Below, in pieces: positions 44,270 through 56,540 of a stretch of DNA of 64,000 nucleotides. Made by a program: the position numbers and the translations under genes. The notes beneath the pieces are model-generated. The model was not told the DNA's origin and made no database searches. It saw nothing but the letters and a program-made list of their open reading frames with translations. Origin of the DNA: Sthenelais limicola (Eukaryota > Annelida > Polychaeta > Phyllodocida > Sigalionidae); NCBI GenBank assembly GCA_942159475.1, contig OW804095.1, positions 56,944,773 to 57,008,772 of the forward strand, in the 5' to 3' direction. The first letter of the stretch is position 1; the number at the start of each line of letters is the position of its first letter.

Positions 44270-47200
44270 CTAATCGTCCACTTCTTCCACAGTTCCAACG
44301 TCGTCCCCGCCATTACCATTCGCTCCGTCCTCCTCATTATCATTCTGTCCAGTGCCCACTCCAGCATTCCTTTTCTTTTTTTTGGACTCAAATTTGGAGC
44401 CACCGGTTTTATATGCAGCACCCTTTAGCAGGTCCTGCAACAGTTTGTATATCAGTGGATCTGTACAGTCAGTATGCATCTTAGCGGTTGTATCTGAAAA
44501 AAACATGCAAAATAATTAGATCATAATACACCATAAAACATAAAATAGCAAATTCGCCAATATTATTTTATTCAATGATTTTTTTTTCATTTTAAATCTT
44601 TACCTATTATTTATATTCATCAATAGATGATGCCTACCTATTTTTTTTTTAATTGATTCTATTCTACCATTTCATTGACCTGCTTGACGTCTGACGCATT
44701 CATATAAAGGAGGACGTCTTTTTACTGACCATCTCAATAAAACCTGCTGCCATACACTGCCAACACCTCATTTGCCCACTATTAGACAAAATGTGAAAAG
44801 ACTATCAAACATATATGGTCAATTCTATTTTTTTGGCGTCCATAAGGTTTTTGCATGATGTCGTCAGAAATAGTGATGTTATACATGATTCATGTGCTTC
44901 ATTAAATCCGCCATTGAAAACGCCACAATCCGAACCCTAGTTTTGGTGGTCTAAAATGAATATTGACAATACCAGCTTTAAAAAACCACCTAAAATGGGT
45001 CGTTTTCATAACAAGGCACATAAAAACCTCCATTTCCCATGTAAAAAGAACATAATGAATGCATATATGTAGGTAAAATTTGTAATAATTCTGAAGGCAA
45101 AATACTTTTACGTATTATAGGATGTTTTTAGAGTTTCTATTTGAATATTTTATGTATCTTTTTGATAGGTATGTAATAGTCAACCCTAGGTATACCGTGC
45201 GTATGCCTAGACTTTGTGCCCACAATTTTATTTAAATAACAAAGGTTGTTTAGGTGAATATGTATTCATATGATAGACGAACTACTCTAGTTTTGAAGGA
45301 AACCAGACGAAAACATCAATCAACCACCATTTTCTGCTTATCAATGAAATAGTAAAGAGACATACAGTATAGTCAACTTTTCTGCATACCATGCGTATGC
45401 ATTATAGGTATCCATATCTCAGCAAATTAGCATATTTAACTTTAAACATGTATACATAAGTTGGACCCTTATTCAAGGTAATAAACAAGGTATCTCCCAT
45501 TTATGTTGCTAAAACACATTTGAAATAATGATCAAGATTATTAGAAACATGCCATGAGTATGCATATACCGTGCGTATGCCATTATAAGAGAATTGGGAA
45601 ATATTAAACAATTGCACTTTATATATACATACAAAATGGAAATAAATAATAAGACGTCCTTGCTGCTTTATGTTAAGAGAGTCAGAACTGCTATAGGAAG
45701 CATTTTTTCTATCTAATGACACTTGTTTTAAAGATATAACCTCAATCCAGTAGTCATTATCATCAAGATGCCCCAAGGCAATACAAAAATGTGATTGAAC
45801 AAAATCTTATAGAATATCATTAATAAGCAAATTACATTTTATGAAATCCAGGCCACCCATAAGAGCATATGTACTGTCTTGCTATTGTATGTTCCATAGG
45901 ATACATTATATATACACCCTGTATATGGCAGCATACGCACGGCACATCCTATTTAATGTCATAATTATTTAGTATTTATAAGTCTTAGAACCAATTCTGA
46001 TGCAATGAGTCAACCTTGATTGTTTCTTGAAAGTGCCAAGTTCAAATATAACTCAAATACCTATCCCATGCATATGCATATATACATGCATACCATGCGT
46101 ATGCCTAAATGGAAAGATAAATTCCCATTTGAAATAAATATCTAGTTCTTGTATTTAACCAAAAATTGTATCAGATATAGGGGTGATGCTAAAATCGTTA
46201 TCCATAGAATTATACACTATTATAAAAGAAACCAACTGCTGTTTGAGGTAATTAAACTATTAAGCACTGGGTTTTCTTATTGGTTATACCGTGCGTATGC
46301 CTTAGGCTTGGAGCCTATAATATATTGAAAAACTCTATAAATTTGTCCTCAAATTTGACAATATATGTCGGACATACTCAATTATAAAAAAAAGCAGGGC
46401 CTTAATTATTTGTCATTGATATGGTAAAGTTAATCGCAACTATGTAACATACATAAAATACCAAGATTTCCACAAAGAAACACCCTGATTTCGAATCCAT
46501 AGTTATCATCTAAAATTAATTTTATCAAACTTCTGTGACTCTGAGACAGTGATATACATATATGTTTATCATATTATGATAAAGAAATCAAGATATGAAT
46601 AGACTTATTTAGTAAAATTAGCAAACATTTGAATAAATCAGATGGCATACGCATGGTATACATACTTTGGGCTTCATTTGGCCCAATTCCTATAGCTTAG
46701 TTAATATCCGGAGATAACCTTACCAATTTATGCACAAAAACCCTTCAAAACATATAGTTTCCGGATATAACAATAGCTTCTGATTCAGAGCTATTTGAAA
46801 AATGACCATTTTTCACCCCTCTGGACGCCAAAAAATTAGAATTGACCATATACTCACATCTTATTACTTCCAGCACTCTCGGGCACAAATTTTTAAGGAT
46901 CTTTTTGCCCCCCTTGCCATGTATGCTATAAAACTCCCAAACACCATTGCCTGCCAATCGTGTCAAGCAGTTCGATATTGTTGACCCTGGTTTTACACCT
47001 GGACCTGCTCGAAGGTGTTTCATCTATAAACAAAACATATCAATCTCTTTAATTTGGGATATTCTTATATAGGCCTGCCCACACCTCGTATTGATGTGTA
47101 GGGTTACCCACGCTCATTAATTCATATTCTTCCTTCTTCTCTTCATATTCATATACAATAGCTCTTTATGTCTACATAACAATATTTTTGTTCACGAAAA

Positions 47201-49458
47201 ATGATCATACATAATTGCTATGTTGTTGTTATAATGGTTATAATGATTGACGTCATTACATCTTAAATATGCTTCTATATATAAATTATTTCCATATGAA
47301 TAATGCTCAAACATACCATGGCCTTTCGGAAATTGGCGTTTGCCAAGTTATTTTCCAATGCCTGCATTTCTAATTCGGTCTCTGCCGGTTTCAATATGAG
47401 CGTCTCTTGGTGGGCGGCTGGCGCCGCCGCTCCCTGAGGTTCGGCCGCCTCCTCTGCCCTCTTTGCCGCCATATTCTCAAGCAGTTTGACCACCTTCTCA
47501 TGATATTCTTCCAATAACAGTTTGATGCGTTCCTCACAGCGGCAATCTTATATAATATAGATAAACTTAACATATGGACACATATGCATGTATATTTCAT
47601 AAAGTCACTTACACAAACTCCATTACCACTCTCTAACTTATTAAATCATTATTATTCTAAATGTTATTGATATTTATAATACTATATATCAATATTAAAC
47701 AATCTTTTTTAATTGACACTACGCCTAACTTTTTTCTGCAAAATTCAACTAGAGTACATCTAGAGTACATCTTATTCATTTTTTTTTATCCATCATCTTT
47801 TCAAATATGATCCCATTTGGATGGAGAACGCTGTGACCAACTCATAGGTGAAGAGGCGAAGGATGGTGTCGTCGTCCTACTAGTCGAAGGAAGAGGAGAG
47901 AATGGACTATAGCTAGAGTTGGCGGGCGATTGACTCTCTACTCTTGAACCGCTTTGATGCTGACTGTAGTTCATGGAAGTAGATTGTTGCCCGCCCGGAA
48001 GCTGACTGTAGTTCATGGAATTAGATTGTTGCCCGCCCGGACTGTAGTTCATGGAATTAGATTGTTGCCCGCCCTGACTGTAGTTCATTGAATTAGATTG
48101 TTGCCCACCCGGAAGCGGACTGTAGTTCATGGAAGTAGATTGTTGCCCGCCCGGAAGCTGACTGTAGTTCATGGAATTAAATTGTTGCACGCCCGGATTG
48201 TAAAAGTTTTGTCCAAGGTAGCCGGAAGTAGCCTCATAATTCGCTCTGCTGCTTGACACAGCCAAGTTTGTGGCACTGTACATAATTCCATTATACGACA
48301 TTGGGGGGGGGTGCGTCTCCATTTACGACTCCAACATTGGACGCTTGAAATTGCGCTTCTACCGATGGTGGCGACTGTGCCGCTGGTGGCGACTCTATTG
48401 TGTTCTCGTCCAAATGTGCATCTGATTGTCTATTTTTATTAATACTCTTTATATTGGGCATTGCGATTTTCTCCTTAATATTATTACTATCCTCGTCATG
48501 CTCCTCGTCCCCCTCACTGTCCTCATCCGCGTTATCCCCTGCCACTTTTTCTGCCGATTCATCATCTGTAATGTATTTTAATCAGATTAGACAAGTATAC
48601 ACCTAAATAAAATGATTACACTCACTTAACTGGCGTTGTGCGAACCTAAATACAATTATTAGACTTAATTAGACTATGGATACAATTAATCCACTCAATT
48701 AAACAAAACTATTCATCATGTGCAATATTGTCCATTCCATTGTCAACAATTAAGGCCCCTAACAATGACAAACAATCACGTCCTGATCACAATAATCAAT
48801 TGGCAAATAATTATCATCTATGTATACCACTCACCTTCGCCAAACCGCAGCTTTTTCGATGGGTTCCTCCTTCTCTGTCCTTTTCCTCGAGGTTCTGCCG
48901 CTGCGTTTTCCACGCCGGACTCGTACTGAGCATCCTTCTCCAATTGTCGGGTTTCAAGTATAGTTGGCGCAGTCCCATAAGTTTTCAGCACCTTGCACCT
49001 CTCCCAAGTCTTGATGTCCTCTTTCGCCAGCGCGCTCAGTGCAGCAGCAACTTTGCTACCACCAGGCCACCAGCAAAGTTTCCTCTGTTGACAAAGTAAA
49101 AAAGTTGCAATGTCAATATATACACTTTATTTTCTTACAAATGGAACATTAACATAATATTAACGTATCATGTATTAACACATTTGATCACTTTATCTAT
49201 CGATCTTTTATCTAATATATGCTATAGGGAAAAGGAAGCACACAAGACCTTTTAATAAATGACCTTCATAATATTCACAATAATTCGAGCACAATCGATT
49301 ATAATCGTTGGTAATTAGCCTGTTATTAACATAAAAATATAAATATAACATACGTCAGGTGACATCCACTTTATGGCGACAGTAGCCAATCCATCACGAA
49401 AAAACACTGCTGCATATAGGTCCCCTTCAGCGAATAAGACTTTCTCTTTGCGTGACAT
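44270..49458 (-). CDS. Accessory gene of the CACTA-like element, DUF4806-like, six exons
   Basis: I assign exons 49458-49354 (ATG start), 49084-48835, 48565 to about 47881, 47546-47317, 47023-46858 and 44493-44270 (stop). GT-AG junctions and phases agree, except at the end of exon 3, where the donor at 47880 is the best candidate. The N-terminal part has a WMSPD|RKLCWWPGG segment followed by DIKTWERCKVLKTYGTAP; such W/WP segments are typical of proteins with a C-terminal DUF4806 domain. The core in exons 4-5 reads LEMQALENNLANANFRKAM, then ISNCLTRLAGNGVWEFYSI and GKGGKKILKNLCP, which fits that domain. The middle is Ser/Gln/Asn-rich with tandem repeats. A run of nine Cs at 48303-48311 puts exon 3 out of frame by one base. 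The domain call rests on pattern recognition; the biochemical role is unknown. Confidence 0.7.
44494..46857 (-). other. Long last intron of the accessory gene
   Basis: 2.36 kb of AT-rich DNA between exons 5 and 6, with donor GTGAGTA and a T-rich acceptor. It carries the 15-mer array described separately and no coding frame. Confidence 0.65.
45193..46658. repeat. Dispersed array of TACCRTGCGTATGCC
   Basis: Clear copies in direct orientation lie at 45193-45207, 45387-45401, 45567-45581, 46091-46105 and 46287-46301. Inverted copies lie at about 45929-45943 and 46644-46658, and degenerate ones near 45550 and 46073. The unit is 15 bp in otherwise unrelated AT-rich sequence. Confidence 0.85.
47950..48195 (-). 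repeat. In-frame tandem repeat in exon 3 of the accessory gene
   Basis: Five to six copies of a unit encoding SMNYSQLPGGQQ (with or without LP) vary in length by whole codons. The repeat keeps the frame. Confidence 0.9.
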
Positions 49459-49725
49459 CTGAAAAATGACTATATTATAGTACCATTCAAAATTACAATA
49501 AAACACATATCAATTATAAATAATAGAAACGTTTAACATAATATAAGCGCCTGGCACCCTTGCAAACATATCAAAGTCAAAACTCACGCCTGAACGAACA
49601 CTTACAACACATATCAATTGTAAATAACTGATAGAAACATTTAAAATAATATAATGCCCTGCCACCCTTGCAAACATATACAACTAAAATCTCACACATG
49701 AAAGAACACTTACATCATTTTCTCC
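49459..49725. other. Spacer between accessory gene and transposase
   Basis: AT-rich and non-coding. A short internal duplication (ACACATATCAATT-TAAATAA, GCAAACATAT) occurs at about 49502-49575 and 49608-49680. Confidence 0.55.
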
Positions 49726-52280
49726 TCATTTAGATACGTCATGGACCACTTTCATGAATATGCACTTGGACCGGTCATTTTCATCAGTAAGTAGTATTGC
49801 CTGATGCTTAATTTTTGTGCGGTCTACTACTTTCATCTGCACTTCCCTTTCATTGCAGGTAACAATGCCTACTTCAATAGAGTCACATGGTTTAACAAAG
49901 AGATTGTCATAACGTTCTTTCATATAAACACGACAGCACACTTGGTTCTCATTTTCCATATTCACAGCTTCCGCAAATGACCCATCATCTAGAGCATATA
50001 TGTTGTTGGGCCGTGCAAATTGCAACTCAACATTATGTACCCACCGAGGTATAGGCAGTGTTGCTTGTTCGTGTCCGCGCCGTACGATTTGTGCCAGGAC
50101 ATTATGACCAGAACGGACACCCTGCTTTATCTGATACAAGTATGACTCAAACATGAATCCAGAGCATTCATCTAAACTGCCATGGAGGCTGGCCTCCCGT
50201 GTAATATGGAGGAGAGAATGAACATTGTAGACCATGAATTTATCCGTGTACAACTCCTCAGCCTTGGACACAAAATACCTCAGTAGATTGTGTACATATG
50301 TGTACTGCTCTCTTGACTTTCTTTCCCCTACAAGGAAGAGAATAGCCGCATTTAGGCAGACAAAATGTTCATACAGCTCGGTGCGTACTATGTCGAGAAG
50401 GACTATTTTGCCTGTATAAAGCAAGAATTGCCGGAGTTCCGTGGCCTTCCAACGGTCGAATTCTTTAACTCATTGAGGACGGGGGCAGTTTACACATATT
50501 TTGCCTGGTGGACGGGGGCCCTTTTCCCCCTTTTTGGGCTTCAGGACGGGTGTTTAACATGAGGTTTAGTGTATAAAAACACTTTAAGAATATTTTCTTC
50601 AAATAATATGTGTCATATGTACATCGTTTAATAGGTGTAAACAGTTATTGATCATATTTTTTCATAATTTCTAGAATTTGGTCTTCAATAATTAGAATAA
50701 TGGGTCACAATTGGGTGCAATATGGCGGCAACCTTGCTCCAAATTCACTTTCCAGCATTTATGTATGTTAGTTATGACGTCATCATTATTGTCTCCATGA
50801 CAACATACCTATAAAGATATTTCTAGTGTGTTTGTATACATATCTTTTAAATTTCATCAAAATCCGTTTATTTTTTATTAAGTTATGCCCCCTTCAATTT
50901 ATATAAAAATATGCTGCCTGCAGGCAGCATCCCGTCCTTAATGGAGAGGACATCATGCTGCCTGCAGGCAGCATCCCGTCCCCAACGCCATTTTGAAAAT
51001 GCTGCCTTGAGGCAGCATCCCGTCCTTAATGAGTTAAGGTGCCGCGGCTTGCGTGCAAAACGGTCTGGTATGCATTTTCTCAGTGAAATGAGACGCTCGC
51101 TCACGCGTTCTTTTTGGCCATTGCTCATCTTTACATTGCGTGGGCCATGCAACCAGACAACCATTAAGCGCTTCATGACACCAAGTATAACTTGGTGCAT
51201 GTAGTCAATAGGGAAGCAGTCAATCATATTGATTTTCAAATCTGTGAACGGCGTATTCTTTAAGTGGTATGGCTCATTTCGCTTATTTCTGAAGCTCTCA
51301 TCTGTTCGCAAAACTAAATTGTCAATTTGACAGAAAGTGACTTTATCATTCCACCTGCCCTTCATTTCGCACTTGTCACAGCCAAAATACCCTGAAACCA
51401 ACTTCACTCCCTTGACCATTGTCCGGGCTGGACCATCACAAACAATACATTTTATTTTTACAGGCAGATGCAAATTGTCTGATATGTCTATGCCATTTTC
51501 CATGATTTCATTCAGGTCACTGACAGTGTCTTTTAGGAAATCCAAATCACGTGGCTTCGACCCTCCATAAGCAAAAGCCACCGGAAAAACAGTGTTTGGT
51601 TTCATATTGACAATAGCTACCAGTATTGGCCAAATAGAATCATTTGTGCTTTTAAACAATGGCAAACCATCAATGTTCAGTGATATTTCAATCTCATCTA
51701 CCTGTGCCCTGTCAATTTCGCAATACCGTAGGAAATGGCGAGTGATTTGTTTCTGGACGGATATATATGTATATGATACGCCTGACAGTCCCTTTATTTC
51801 ATAATCTGTTGGTGTTTTCAGTAGGGTACGTGTAGTTAATGGCAGTTCTGTGATACCTTTCGAGCGCCACATTTTCAACATGGCGTCTGCAGCATTATGC
51901 TTCACATTGTATCCTATTACCCACTTTCGAAATTGATCCTCTAGTGACTCAACTTCCTCCTTCTCTTCATCATCTGACACGTCAAACTCAAAATTGTCTA
52001 TGTCCAGCCAAATATTTCTAATTTCTTCGTCAGTCTCTTTCTCAGGGTCATTTTCATCGTCATTCTCAAGCTCATTTTCACGCTCATCTTCACTCAACCT
52101 ATCATCAAATGTCTTTTCAGACGATGACGACTGTTCAGTAGATGTGGTCAAGTCATTATTGCATAAATTCTCCAGAGAATAACGGGGCCGACACATACTT
52201 TCACTCTTCTTTGTACTTTTGTACTTCTCCTTAGCCCACACTGCCTTTGAACGCCGACGCTTAAGAGCCGCATCCATCAC
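49726..52280 (-). pseudogene. CACTA/EnSpm-like transposase (copy 1), split by a MITE
   Basis: The frame starts at ATG 52280 and ends at 49726. It is open throughout except for a 569-bp insertion at 50465-51033 (plus target site) after about residue 415. Both sides are in the same frame once the insertion is discounted, for a total of about 661 residues. The N-terminus is basic then acidic (Asp/Glu-rich around residues 55-105). The core has SLNIDGLPLFKSTNDSIWPI, AFAYGGSKPRDLDFLKD, CIVCDGPARTMV and GCDKCEMKG, resembling TNP2-like transposases of animal CACTA elements. The later part (RWKATELRQFLLYTG, YNVHSLLHITREA) resembles the region that follows the core in that family. The catalytic triad cannot be assigned with certainty by eye. 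Confidence 0.8.
50465..51037. mobile_element. TTAA-flanked MITE (piggyBac-like), inserted in the transposase
   Basis: The element is bounded by TTAA at 50465-50468 and 51034-51037. Its terminal inverted repeats are CTCATTGAGGACGGG and CTCATTAAGGACGGG. TTAA duplication is the hallmark of piggyBac-type transposition. The internal DNA has no coding frame but holds two copies of TGCTGCCTGCAGGCAGCATC and one variant near the right end. The family assignment is inferred from the target site only. Confidence 0.88.
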
Positions 52281-54110
52281 TAACCGATCGACCCTACAAC
52301 ATATAAAATATCGAATACTTGTAACTATTTGTCAAAATATATATCCTAATTTCCCCGGACAATTTATACTCTGTCCTTGTGCGGGATGCGGAGCAGATTG
52401 CTCATTCATTGCATATGTAATCTATCTTATACTGACTAGAATTGGTGCAATGTTGAACTATATACCTTCTTAAATTTGCCTAGGAGCATCATAGATATAA
52501 TGTAACATCTTAATTCTTAATTGTGAGTTTTCTGGTGTATGTACACTATGGAGGAGAGCTAGAGCTATAGCGTCTGACAGACGAACCTCATGCTATGTGG
52601 CTTATACGCTTATTTATCCTTAATTATCCTATCGCATATCCCATTAATGAAATCGCAGATACAATTGAACCAACTCATTTAAGTCTAATGTCAAGGCGAA
52701 AATCGGTCGCCCCGATGAATGCACAATATATTCTGTGCTTATGTCAGCACCATGCATACTCCCGACTCCCGCGTGTCCATACATGTTTGAACACGCATCT
52801 GCATGTCGATGGGAAACATATAGGAATGAGTGAATTGTGCAGCACATATGCCATGTCACTTACCCGAATTTGCTGTGTCAGAGACACAATTTAGTCATGT
52901 GACCCGACTACACAAATTGAGAATATTGACCTCATTTATCAACGGAAAAATGGATAATTTGTCTTCTTGCAAAACTATATGAATATAGGAACAAGGGTGC
53001 ATGTGCATTCTATTTTTCAATGTCGTCAACATTGTACAGGAGCAGCACCCAGTTGTGACTCGCTCTTTAGATATATATATATATATATATATATATGTTA
53101 TTTATATACGTCAAGTTGATCGAAAATTAGTCATCTTCAGAAATTTGTTCAGTCCTATTTTGTTGAACATCCTAGCGAAAATAAAAGTTTGGGCAAGTGT
53201 CATATTAGTGCCTTCCAGATTAACATACATGTTGAAGCTATATAGCTACGATTGATTGTCACGCCCAGTCGGTAGAATAAGTTAACTACACGTCTACACC
53301 AACTTAGCAGTGAAGGCTCAGCGGCTTGCCCATCTAAGTTGAAGTTAACGTTCTACTCTATCATAAGGATGGGCTGACGCAATAGCCTCTTTTGCAACTA
53401 ATTAAGTTAACCTATATACGCATCGAGCGCCCCTGCCACTCACTAATTTTAGTGACCTAGTTTCAAAGGACACTCTTAAGTATATGCCCTAATTTGTGCT
53501 TCAACCATTTCAGTTATAGGCTCGATGAGTATTAATTTAACATATTTAGCCAAGTCATACATGGGACTCCAGTCGGACATTTCCTGCGCTATATATATGT
53601 GGCATTTGTTTTGCTCAACGTAGCATACTCTCATATGAACTTCAACGTACACACAACTATATGTAATGGCGATGGATGCCAGTGTATTGAGGGTTTAGAA
53701 TATTATCTAATTTGTTTGAGAGACAATTATAGGAAACAAATTTGCCAATTAGATGAATACCAAGTATTACCATGTTTCTAAAGACCATGGCTAGCTAGGC
53801 CATTATAGTTGCAGCACATACATCGCCGCTCTCTGACGTATGTAAGATAAGAAATTACAGCGGGCATGATGGGATGACAATGTTATCTTGATAACACTAT
53901 AATACTTTCAGCGGGCTCCCATAACTAGTATGACAGGCTATATATATTATACAAGGGGCGGATCCAACATTTTCAAAAGGAGGGGGGCGCGCTTTCAACT
54001 TTTATTTTAAAGAACACAGTTATATATTCTATTCTAATTATGCAATGCTTTAAATATTTAGAGACAGGGATGGACTTAGGCCCCAGCAGCCGGCGATTTT
54101 CGCTGGCTAG
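52281..54110. other. Non-coding region right of the transposase
   Basis: No gene is supported. It contains a diverged repeat at 52530-52720 that resembles 57935-58120 (CATATCCCATTAATGAAATCG) and a TA microsatellite at 53070-53096. Confidence 0.5.
53070..53096. repeat. TA dinucleotide microsatellite
   Basis: About 13 TA units. Confidence 0.95.
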
Positions 54111-54417
54111 AATCGCCCTAATCGCCCGCCATAATAGCCACAAATATCAATGTATGAATAGCCAGAAACATAGACTGACACATATATCATTTCCCTCTCA
54201 ATTTTGGTTTCATTCCTTGTCATTTCGAACCGTTAGAAACTCGTTAGGATCGTTAGGAAAGTATGTTCGAATTTTGTTCTTTGTCACCCTCTTTCATGTT
54301 TTGAACATGTATACAATATGCTATATAATTCTATAGTCTAGAAATAGTTTGATTAAGTGAGCCAGATCAGTTGGGCCCCTGAATGAGTGGCTATTATGGC
54401 GGGCGATTAGGGCGATT
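54111..54417. repeat. Element with perfect 31-bp inverted repeats
   Basis: 54111-54141 (AATCGCCCTAATCGCCCGCC...) and 54387-54417 are perfect inverted complements over 31 bp, about 245 bp apart. It is probably a foldback or MITE. A CAGGGATGGA near 54064 and TCCATCCCTA near 54765 might mark a larger hAT-like element around it. Confidence 0.75.
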
Positions 54418-55440
54418 CTTGTCATTCATTTGTTCTGGGTAACTCTCCTAATAGACCCTTTCTTAACTATAACTTTGCGGGTCCCTCAGTGTATGATATG
54501 AAAGGGGCATGTCTGGGGAAATGGTATAATAAGAAAGTGAGAATGTTAGAACTCTTGGAAGCTATTCTATCTACGATATGTATATCCTGTTGTTATACTA
54601 TGCGATAGGACAGTTGTCAGGCTTCATACAGGCCAACTAAAGTCATTGTGCCCCTAGGACAACATCGAGGCGCACTGACCAAAAACTTCCTAAAATGTGT
54701 TCTAACTTCCGAAAAATAATTTTTGTATCAGCCTCTAATGATACTTCTAGCCTAGAATTGTATCCATCCCTATGTGCCCGCCTACATTCATACATTCACT
54801 CGTACAGTTAGCCTATAAGTGTAATTGGTATGTATACGGTATCTGCTAGTCATAATCATCAGTTGTTATGATATGATTTGGAATGTAGTTATTGATATAC
54901 ATCATGTGCACCCTCCAAGGTAGACAAATTATTCATCTCTACTCCCCATGTAGAGATGAAGAGCCCTCCATAGACTTTACACTGGAAACACAACTATAGC
55001 TTCTCCCAAGAACCTGCGTGCAGACCCCCAGCTGTGTACATCTGGTCTCTTTGATACAGTGTAAATTCCATATTTAAAAAATCGCAAGTTCATCATGGGA
55101 TATTTATTGATGCTCTAACATTAATATTCATATGTTTACACGGTTCCAAAGCACAAAACTCCATCTTTCCCAGACTTGTGCAGTGGTACATGCAATCCCC
55201 CTATTGAGGAGGGTCTGACAGGGCCTGGACAAGTCACCACAACGCACTAGCTCCGAAGCAATGTTTCCTTTGATTCACTTCCTTATTTTCTTGGATTACT
55301 AGAGAAATAATTGGTTTTGATCAATCTAACTAGCGTACACCCATTGATATAAAGGTAATGTTCAATGCACACTCATTTGTTTTATGTGAAATGTGTGTAC
55401 ACTCATGTACACACTCATACTAAATATGTCCCGATTTTCA
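54418..55440. other. Non-coding region
   Basis: No coding frame, repeat array or RNA gene recognised. Confidence 0.45.
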
Positions 55441-55443
55441 GAA

Positions 55444-55870
55444 AGCCTTAGTGGCTGGCCGAGTATGGGACTCGGACAGCTAAGCAGGTTACCTCCAAGG
55501 GAACCCATAACGGCACTGACCACCACTACAGTCACTTGTGACCAGCCAGTGTCTGTGTAGACTTGCCACTATCATACCTTACATGCATAGATACATGTAT
55601 AGATACATCTATACATACATATACAGGTACACACGTCTGGACACAAGTAGAGTATATGTTTGTGATCTATATATAAATACATAGATATATGTATGTGTAT
55701 ACATTCAATTCAACATATTCTTTATGTGTACCTGGTGTACCTAAAGGGGATATGCAAACAGGAAACTCATATCAAATGGCACACAGAGAAGAAGAAAATA
55801 ATTAAGAAACCCAGGCACAAGGCACTCCTACTAGGAAGAGAGGAGAGTGGAGGGGAGACATATACTATAG
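55444..55870 (+). repeat. Possible 5S-rRNA-derived SINE and its tail (copy 1)
   Basis: The stretch 55470-55500 reads ACTCGGACAGCTAAGCAGG, close to the internal promoter box of 5S rRNA (CTCGGAAGCTAAGCAGG). A region loosely like the following 5S sequence (GGTTA...AAGGGAACCC) comes next. The following 300 bp recur in diverged form at 56700-56990. A 5S-like head on an unrelated tail is the plan of SINE3-type elements. The full 5S fold is not present. Confidence 0.4.
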
Positions 55871-55893
55871 TGGAGTGATGGAGCGGTGGAGGG

Positions 55894-56121
55894 TCAGCCA
55901 GGGTCAGCGAGCGGTAGGACAGTGCCCGTGTCTATGTATGTCAACACACACCCCTCTGCACTGTGACCACACTGAATGTCCGTGAAGCTAAATGCTCGCT
56001 CCGACCTCCATGTAGTTGCATGGCCACATGGGTAAAAGTACACATGGAACTTCAATTGTGGCAACTCTGCAGTTCGACTGCTGTACCTACCGCCACTAAC
56101 TATAGTTACACAATTGTACAT
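55894..56121 (-). other. Unassigned 75-codon open frame
   Basis: A G+C-richer stretch has an open minus-strand frame including KFHVYFYPCGHATTWRS. It has no recognised family and no clear splice partners. It could be an exon of the gene whose promoter lies at 59 kb, but nothing shows this. Confidence 0.15.
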
Positions 56122-56406
56122 TGATTTAGCTCTTCCCCAGCGTGTGCATGATGACTACTTTTGTTTTTTTACAATACGACTCTAAGTTATTTCGTGTAAT
56201 ATCTTTGAGGGTAATACACTCCTTTTAACAAACAATGTCGTAATTACCCTGCTTAATTAGTACAATCCCTCTCCTACCAAAATTAAATTATACCAGGAGC
56301 AATAAACTATTCCAACTTATGTACTATCAGTCGGCATAAAAATCAATATTTGGGAATTTAGATATAATTTTGAAATTGTACTGAGTTATGAGAGCCACTC
56401 CCGGGC

Positions 56407-56540
56407 CAGTTAGGTCCAGACACCTACATTCCTCGATTCCACATCCAGCGATAAGCTTAACCGCAACGCTAAGACTAAGGCTAAAGACTTAATGACTCCC
56501 TGAAACTTAGGTGACCACAACTGCCTTCTGAACCTGACTG
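56407..56540 (-). mobile_element. CAGTYAGGTYCAGA MITE, copy 1
   Basis: 134 bp with imperfect terminal inverted repeats CAGTTAGGTCCAGA and CAGTCAGGTTCAGA, flanked by GGGC and GGGT. Inverted relative to the other three copies. Confidence 0.85.

Noticed and set aside
44270..49458. Accessory gene as a normal single-copy host gene
   Set aside because: It lies between two transposase copies of the same family and strand, amid their repeats; a transposon-borne origin is simpler, though not proven.
50911..51204. 97-codon plus-strand open frame
   Set aside because: Shadow of the MITE end and the transposase on the other strand.
54064..54773. hAT-like element with CAGGGATGGA and TCCATCCCTA ends
   Set aside because: The ends do not match beyond about 9 bp and no 8-bp duplication was found, so it is only mentioned as a possibility.
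55444..55525. Functional 5S rRNA gene or tRNA gene
   Set aside because: Only the AGCTAAGCAGG box and weak neighbours are present; the full 5S or cloverleaf fold is absent.
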